From Pristionchus mayeri (lineage: Eukaryota; Nematoda; Chromadorea; Rhabditida; Neodiplogasteridae), in contig BTRK01000006.1 in NCBI GenBank assembly GCA_036245805.1, positions 46,865,257 to 46,929,256 on the forward strand: a stretch of 64,000 nt of DNA, given 5' to 3'. Of the stretch, positions 57,750-64,000 are shown in pieces (position 1 is the first letter of the stretch; every line of letters begins with the position of its first letter). The notes below the pieces were generated by a model. It had not been told where the DNA came from. It saw only the letters and a program-made list of their open reading frames with translations, and made no database searches. A program made the translations under genes and the position numbers.

Positions 57750-59312
57750 TTAACTGTTTAAAAGTATATGGTTGGGTATGTACGCGATGTACAAACAGTA
57801 TGGTTCGTAAAATAGGTATGCGTTATACATATATATGTCCAATATCCCAATATCCAAGTAATCAAGATTCCAATAATTGAACGAGTCCGCATTTGGGTCA
57901 TCATTCTTCGCAGCAATATTGAACTGAAAGTAAGCGTAAAAGTGATTATGCCCCTATGAAATTATTAAAAGTTAGAATTACCTCAGGACCAAATATCGAC
58001 ATGTCCAGCATGTTGGAGTCACAAGACATCGTCCATTTAAAACTATTGCTCGAAGGTGCAAGTTTCATCTAGAATGTTCATTTTGTTGAGTGCAACTTTA
58101 TCTCTATATTTTAAACAAGAAAATAGAGTATTTTTCGATGCAGCCCAAATGGATTTTTCATCGGCATGTAAAATGATAAAGCTCGAACCTTCACTGCTTT
58201 AAATATTTGTTCGGATTTGAGTACGAGCCCTGGGAAATCCAGAAGGTCGAATCGATTCAGAATGAGCTCGATATCTGATGTAATGGAGAATCTGGGAATC
58301 TGAAAGAGAATTTGCGCAAATACGAATGACTGAGAACGCATACTTACCGTATTTGCATTATTCAGTCTGATTCAATAACGAGTATTGATAAGTGGACATT
58401 TCTGAAGAAGTTCTCGTCTAGGGACATCCATGGAAATGATGATTTTCCGTCAATGAATATGTCGTTCAGATTCAACAAAGAAACCAGTCTGAAACTTATG
58501 CATAGATAAGCTGATCGAGACGATTCACTCATAACTTCTCTTATTGGAAAATTATCGTTGAATGTTTCAGATGCACAAAATTAACAAACGTTCATGTGAT
58601 GTATAGATCCTGTGAAACATCCTGTGAAGCAACAAAAATTTTCCAATAAAAGAACCCTATTCATAACTTACCTCTCCAAAGACGCATCGACCTGCGATTT
58701 GTGCAGCGATAAGCGTCTATTTTCAATCTTCTTGCCAAGAATGACAGCGATTCGATCGATGAACATGTTGTCGATGGGAATCAAGAATGATAATTCTCAC
58801 ATTATAAAAAACAACATAGCGTTTCGAATAATGAGGAGTGGTCCCACATTTACGAAAACGAGCGAAGTGAACGAGTAGTCTTCAGTGAATGTCTTGATGA
58901 GATCGTAGAACTTCGCAGGGAGGGAAGGACGACAATCGGAACAAGTTTTCTGAAAACGCGACGATGATTTTCGATTCTGAAATAGGATTAGCAAAATCTT
59001 ACTTGTGTTAGTTTCTTGAATTTCGACGTTTTATGAGTACGACCATGTTGTGTCTTTCTTCTGACTCTCCCAATCGCTTCCACTTTCGCCCGACATCCTC
59101 CTTTATTCTTAGATTGAAGAGTTCGAATGTGCGTGCCAGACAGTGCATCGATCATCACAGAAAATCCGGAACAATTCTGAATTTAAATCGAACTAATCAT
59201 GAAACATAATCAACATGGAATCACGTACTCTCACGAGAATCATCCGAAAAGCCGGCCACCTCGCTTGCTTGCACGCCAATTTGCACATTCTCTTACTCAC
59301 ACTCTTTTGCAT
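57750..59312 (-). CDS. Unrecognised protein, multi-exon (may join the exons at 61311-61749)
   Basis: Recognised exons: 59312-59235, 59176-59003, about 58953-58860, about 58800-58676, about 58495-58390, about 58304-58194, about 58075-57982 and about 57925-57750. The first exon follows a TTTGCAG acceptor and can start MQKSVSKRMCKLACKQARWP. Next comes NCSGFSVMIDALSGTHIRTL with a basic stretch (KVEAIGRVRRKTQHGRTHK). Hydrophobic repeat-like segments follow: LPAKFYDLIKTFTEDYSF, RRLSLHKSQVDASLERLVSL, WMSLDENFFRNVHLSIL, ITSDIELILNRFDLLDFPG, and KLAPSSNSFKWTMSCDSNML. These alternating short helices and strands recall leucine-rich or F-box-associated regions of nematode proteins, but I cannot assign the family. 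The junction around 58860-58800 is unclear. Confidence 0.55.
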
Positions 59313-59344
59313 GTTCAAAGTGTTTCTGCAAACATCCAAATTTA

Positions 59345-61280
59345 ATCATATCACGCCATTCACGAGAGAATCGAGCTAAAATCGCCATTCCTGGGAATGG
59401 AGCTGAAATCGTGAAATGAGTTCTAACCGGTTTCGGGCACCCTGAGGCATGTCTGAGTGACCCCCGAATTCTTTTTGTATTAGGTTGTCTCAAAAGTTTC
59501 TGACTATTTTATTGTTTTCATGTTTTCACCTCCCCTGTCCTTGGATGTTGACCTATTTAAATATGGTCTTCGACCATATATAAGGACTTGGGTTCTCTAC
59601 CTAGCGCACATTACCTCAGTCCTAAAGAACTCTTAAGATTCTCGCCATAAACTCTGAAATTCAACGAAATTGGAAAAGGGACTATTTTTTCAAGGGTTCA
59701 AAATTCTTCGGAAAACCGTGTGAGGTGCAAATTTAATACACCACCGTAAAGTACTCCCAACAGGTAATTAACGGGTCATATTTGATAGATGCACTGTTAT
59801 ATCCACGTATATAAGGAGCGAACAATCTGAAAACTACACTAGCTGGTAATTCACGAATTAGCATCAATAGATCCTGGATTTGTATTGAGGATCCGAGAGG
59901 GCTCATTTATGGTGGTTTGTGAAATTCTTTCCCCAATAAATATACGACTAGAATTAGGATATATTTGAACCATCCGTTGTTGAGTTTAGATTATCGGAAT
60001 GTGGAAGTCCAATCTCATGCGTTAAAATATGACATTTTCAGATCCTCCCGTTCCAAGCAAGAATTGATTTCAGTATTTTACGAGCTTATCTGAACAATAA
60101 GTACTTGTACTATCCCTCATTCTCCAGGCAGAATCAACAGGGCAATCCTTTTCGAGAATTCATCATCAGCAAAATGCGCCAAAAATAGTCATATTTCGAC
60201 CTTTCGGCAAAAATAATTCATTTCTCTCATACCCCGCATCAGAGTTTAGATTTCAATGCATGGTAGTATTACACTACCAAGACCCTAACACATGCTAATA
60301 GGAAAATTGAAACATCGGATGGTGACGAGAGCAAACTTGAAAAATTAAATAGTCAGAAACTTTTGAGACAACCTAATACATGCTTCATTTTGGAGCTCCC
60401 TACGTGGGGTCGGATATCGGCATCACCCACTTTGAGAGCAGTTTTCTTGGATACGGTGTAAGATAGAGCAAAATTGACCTCTGAGTGACCCCAACTCATT
60501 TTTTGAGCTCCATCGATCTATACAAACCAAATTCTCTAAAACCCATTTTTAAGAGTGGTACACTATAGGTCGATTTTCTCAAAAATGTAGGTAAAGCAGC
60601 AGCTCAAATTTTCACAGTAGATGCAGCTCAGCGAGAGCTTTCCAATAAGTGGTTTGCGAAAAAAATGCGGGCACGGTGGTGAGAGTTTCGCCCTTTTAAC
60701 TTCGTCTGAATAGTTTGAACTTTATTTTCCACAAGCGAATTAATTTCACACCGCTCTTTTCGGAGCGCGCGGCCGAAAATGATCGAATTCCTATCGATAT
60801 CCCCGTTGAAAATAAAGTTCAAACGATTCAGACTAAGTTAAAAGGGCGAAACTCTCACCACCGTGCCCGCATTTTTTTCGCAAACTACTTATTCGAAAGC
60901 TCTCGCTGAGCTGCATCTATTGTGAAAATTTCAGCTGCTGCTTGACCTACATTTTTGAGAAAATTGACCTACACTGTACCACTCTTAAAAATGGGTTTTA
61001 GAAAAATTGGTTTGTATAGATCGATAGAGCTCAAAAAATGAGTTGGGGTCACTCAGAGGTCAATTTTGCTCTATCTTACACCGTATCCAAGAAAACTGCT
61101 CTCAAAGTGGGTGATGCCGATATCCGACCCCACGTAGGGAGCTCCAAAATGAAGCATGCACAAAAAGAATTCGGGGGTCACTCAGATATGCCTCAGGGTG
61201 CCCGAAACCGGTTAGAACTCATTTCGCCATTCCCATGATCAGCTCGATTCTCTCATGAGAGGCGTGATATATCGTGATCA
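59345..61280. mobile_element. Large palindrome (fold-back element, family 3)
   Basis: The left arm (59345-59479 and 60379-60720) and right arm (60815-61280) are inverted copies. Examples are GAGTTCTAACCGGTTTCGGG against its mirror, and GTGGTGAGAGTTTCGCCCTT against AAAGGGCGAAACTCTCACCA. The central 90 bases are unique and contain AGCGCGCGGCCGAAAATGAT. A mariner-type element (59480-60376) interrupts the left arm. It lies between two blocks of coding exons. Confidence 0.85.
59480..60376. mobile_element. Mariner-type element inside the palindrome
   Basis: 897 bp with inverted ends TTAGGTTGTCTCAAAAGTTT and AAACTTTTGAGACAACCTAA, extending to about 30 bases (CTGACTATTT). It is flanked on both sides by TA. 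The uninterrupted right arm of the palindrome gives the pre-insertion sequence. No transposase frame is present, so it is non-autonomous. Confidence 0.88.
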
Positions 61281-61310
61281 TGTAAATGAATTGGGTCGGG
61301 AGAAGATGCG

Positions 61311-61749
61311 AACCTGTCCAGCTGTGCGAAAATTGAAAGTAGGCAATCGCAGTTCGGGCAGTTGCGAGAGGAGGTCCTGCGGATTCATATGTAATATTGA
61401 ATGTGCAGAGAAACATTGGTACACTTCTCGGATATGTAGTCCCCCCTCCTTCCCTGCCACCAAGGGCTTGAACGACTGAAAATCAGGGAATGCTACCAAG
61501 AAATGAGCGAGGTACGAGAGGAAGGGGGGGGGGGAGGGGCGTGGCAAATATTCAAGAAGTGCCAACATTGGGAATATACCTGATTAGAGTGAGCAGCCAT
61601 AGTCGAATGCCGATACGTGACGATTGAACAGTAAATTGTCGGCTGATCGTACACAGATGGAGAGATCGGAATGTTAAAGCCCAAGTAGTCGTATGATCGG
61701 TCAAACTCTGGAATCTTGCCCAAAGGGTACAATAATTCGAATAACGCCA
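61311..61749 (-). CDS. Two exons of an unrecognised protein (5' part)
   Basis: Exon 61749-61580 encodes MALFELLYPLGKIPEFDRSY onward to YRHSTMAAHSNQ and ends CAG/GTATAT. Exon 61473-61311 follows a GATTTTCAG acceptor and reads SFKPLVAGKEGGLHIREV, VYQCFSAHSILHMNPQDLL and LPELRLPTFNFRTAGQ, ending CAG/GTTCGC; both junctions are phase 0. If the last junction is real, the next exon must lie beyond the palindrome. The phase-0 exon at 59176 (NCSGFSVMIDAL) fits, which would join this block to the gene at 57750-59312. Otherwise the frame runs on only 10 codons to a stop. No family recognised. Confidence 0.55.
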
Positions 61750-62306
61750 TTGCATCATCTCATGAGTATTAGATGCAGTATTAGATTCAGATTTCCTTAC
61801 TAGGACTGATACTTCTACCCAATTTTGATGGGTCAAGGTCAATGTGCAATTTAGCGATTCAATAATTCAACTGCCAAAAGTGAGTAAAATTGTCAATAAG
61901 GCATGATCTGCATTCGCCAGAACAGTGACAAGGCATGTTTGACACACTTGATCCGAAAAATAGAAATAAAATTATGTACCGTTGAACGGAGCCGTGAAAT
62001 TCTCGCTCGACACCAGGGCATGAAAACCGCAAAATAGACTGTTTACACCAATTCAAACGAGTTGCACACACTACCTTGTTGGCATCTAATTTGTTTATGT
62101 TTGAGTAGTCGCGCACTTGTCTTTTATTATTACTTTTTCTTGTTGTTCTAGCCCTCTACATTTCAGGGAGGACACGCGAATTGGCCTATTTTAGCATCAG
62201 GCTGACTGATATTTGCTTGAAATTCCTGTATTCACTAGCTGAGAACTGCCTGATACTTTGACTATTGAATGGTAAGCATATTGCAGTGGCCTTCCGCTGC
62301 TCAATC
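61750..62306. other. Divergent spacer
   Basis: Between the starts of a minus-strand gene (61749) and a plus-strand gene (62307). A short minus-strand frame with HCSGECRSC occurs near 61870-61940 but has no support as an exon. Confidence 0.35.
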
Positions 62307-64000
62307 ATGAGCGATGCGGGCACTTCTCAAGCACAACTGCAGCGAATGGACGAGGTGGAGGAGTGGAGACAGAAGGTATCGCTTTAACCACTGTTCTCTG
62401 GTGCTTTGCACTCCAACTTTTGGCCCTTTACTTGCAACATTTTTGAATGTACGCACTTCACTATTACGAGACCCGCTTAGTTAGACTCTAGCACGTTAGT
62501 GGACTCCAAGGACACGTGGCGTTATTAACAGACGAGTGCCATGGTTCCCATTGAGCCCACGGTTCCCGTTGCTAACGCAACGTGTCCGTGGGATAGTCAA
62601 GTCTTTCCGATCACGTTTTCAATAATGTACACATTGTTAATTACAGGCCTATGCGCTTTCTCGATCCGATCGACTCGGGCATTTGGTGATGAAGTCACTC
62701 GACCTCATTCAGACCGTGCAGAGGGATGGGATCAACTCAGAGGTCGGCTATTTTTCAATAAAAGCACAATTAGAAGCTCATACCTACGCCGAAGCTGGGG
62801 ACGTGGGAGGACACAATTAAGTTTATTGTTCAGTAAATTCAGTAAATTTTTAAAGCAATATCCTTATTATTGATGACAATTGCCATGATAAGGGCAAAAG
62901 TATCACATTCGTGCATTTAGCCATTTGATAGTCGTATAAACAATATCGTGAGAGTGCAATACCCGTCCATTGATCGATTAGCCCCTAGTTATTTTATTTA
63001 TTTTCATATTCAGAACCTCTCATGGGAAGCGAGTGCTCTGGCGAGAGATCGGCTCAAAACCATGAATGATGACCCGAAAAAGTGAGTTGACGAGTACGGA
63101 ATCAGTTCAAAGTAACAAGCCTTACAAATTATTGACCAAGCATGTATTGGGGATGGAACAGGCTCTAGCATAGTTCAGCAACAAACTCCACACCATAACA
63201 TGCAGTTATCTTCAATTTCACCTTTCAACTCATTAAGGGAGGATCCGATGCGCGCTCTGATGTACGGTATGAGCGCATCGATTGGATCGATGATCGAATC
63301 GATACTCGAACGATCGGAGGATAAGAAAGTGGCGAGAAAGGACTCCTCCAGAAGAGAAGAAGTATTGGTCCCTGTACTCATTCCGCTGGAACAAGCGGAG
63401 GCTTCATCTAGTGCACATTTGGTGAGTACGAGTGCTGAAACGTTTTAAAACCGACATGAAACCGTCTTCAACCTGGAATTTCAATGGGTTAACCATCTTG
63501 GAGGCTCAGCCAAGCCTGTTTTTACATCTTTAGTAAAAATATCCTAAACGGTCCTGGGATCATAGCGGGTTTGTTCAATAATTATCTAAAAAAGTGACGA
63601 AGATCCTACACAAATGTATTTTTTTGTAAAGATTGTGGATTACAGGCAGAAGTCAACGATCTATCTGATGATCGCGAGGAGTCCGCTGATACTTCCGAGA
63701 GCGCAGCTGCTCAACCAAGCGTGCCCCCATTCGTCCTCTTCAATTACAAGCAAGAGCCAACGGTGAATCATTCGGGAATCGTACTACGTTATCTTAAACT
63801 CCGCCCAAATTTACCCTTGCCTAGAAATGTTCTCCCAACAGCCTAGTTTCGAAAACGGGAAAATCGTATACGAATGCGACATTTCTAGAACAACATCAAC
63901 GACGCCTCATTCAACGATAGAGTCGCGGAGAATTCCAACGATGGCTACTTCTTGCCGCTTCACGGGATTGTCAAAGAGGCGAGTCTGATGAAAATGTTAT
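62307..64000 (+). CDS. Unrecognised acidic protein, 5' part (runs off the window)
   Basis: Exons: 62307-62375, 63014-63081, 63238-63421, 63646-63762 and 63889 to beyond 64000; all phases agree. The start follows a TATTGCAG acceptor by 20 bases. It reads MSDAGTSQAQLQRMDEVEEW, then NLSWEASALARDRLKTMNDD, then a helical block MYGMSASIGSMIESILERSE, a serine/glutamate-rich stretch ending in AEASSSAHL, and the acidic DLSDDREESADTSESAAAQ before VPPFVLFNYKQEP. The last visible exon has NSNDGYFLPLHGIVKEA. There is no signal peptide or membrane segment. YKQEP resembles a SUMO consensus (psi-K-x-E) only loosely. I do not recognise the family. Confidence 0.6.

Noticed and set aside
59480..60376. Active mariner transposon
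   Set aside because: No transposase frame is present and the element is shorter than the roughly 1.3 kb of full-length mariners.
1..64000. CRISPR array, bacterial operon or prophage
   Set aside because: No regularly spaced identical repeats with unique spacers and no prokaryotic gene layout; every supported gene has spliceosomal introns.

Overview
This is a nematode nuclear genome window. The evidence is dense protein-coding genes broken into many short exons with compact introns, strong TTTCAG-type acceptors directly upstream of most start codons (where a spliced leader could be added), and gene families typical of nematodes: an innexin, a TWIK-type potassium channel, an insulin-like peptide, LIPS-type class 2 lipase, arrestin-domain paralogues, a UDP-glycosyltransferase and a tetraspanin. 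I read it as a rhabditid or diplogastrid worm; I cannot fix the species. All gene models were built by eye from reading frame, splice sites and phase. They are predictions without transcript support.

Layout. 1-10.7 kb: an edge copy of a fold-back repeat, a hAT-like terminal-inverted-repeat element (1417-2420), one coiled-coil gene on the minus strand (2925-5384), a gene-poor stretch and a complete fold-back element (8232-10125). 10.7-12.8 kb: an unrecognised plus-strand gene with a duplicated motif. 13.9-22.9 kb: two tandem minus-strand arrestin-domain genes. The first is intact (404 aa). The second looks like a pseudogene carrying a mariner-type insertion, a frameshift and a 2.4 kb fold-back element that separates its first exon. 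23.9-29.5 kb: plus-strand two-pore potassium channel (449 aa) and insulin-like peptide gene. 30.2-38.1 kb: minus-strand lipase and an unrecognised basic protein with a fold-back element in an intron. 38.9-42.7 kb: plus-strand UDP-glycosyltransferase (576 aa) lacking several key residues. 43.0-52.7 kb: minus-strand tetraspanin (314 aa) and innexin (438 aa), with a tRNA-Met gene inside an innexin intron. 52.7-57.7 kb: gene-poor, with microsatellite and degenerate repeats. 57.75-61.75 kb: two blocks of unrecognised minus-strand coding exons separated by a large palindrome that itself contains a second mariner-type element; they may be one gene. 62.3 kb to the end: the start of an acidic unrecognised plus-strand gene that runs off the window.

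There is no operon-like or pathway cluster. Neighbouring genes act in unrelated processes: membrane excitability, gap junctions, peptide signalling, lipid hydrolysis and endocytic adaptor function. The most informative feature is the layered history of mobile DNA: at least three copies of one fold-back family with different interiors, two mariner-type elements of nearly equal size (about 895 bp), and small inverted-repeat elements scattered mostly in introns.
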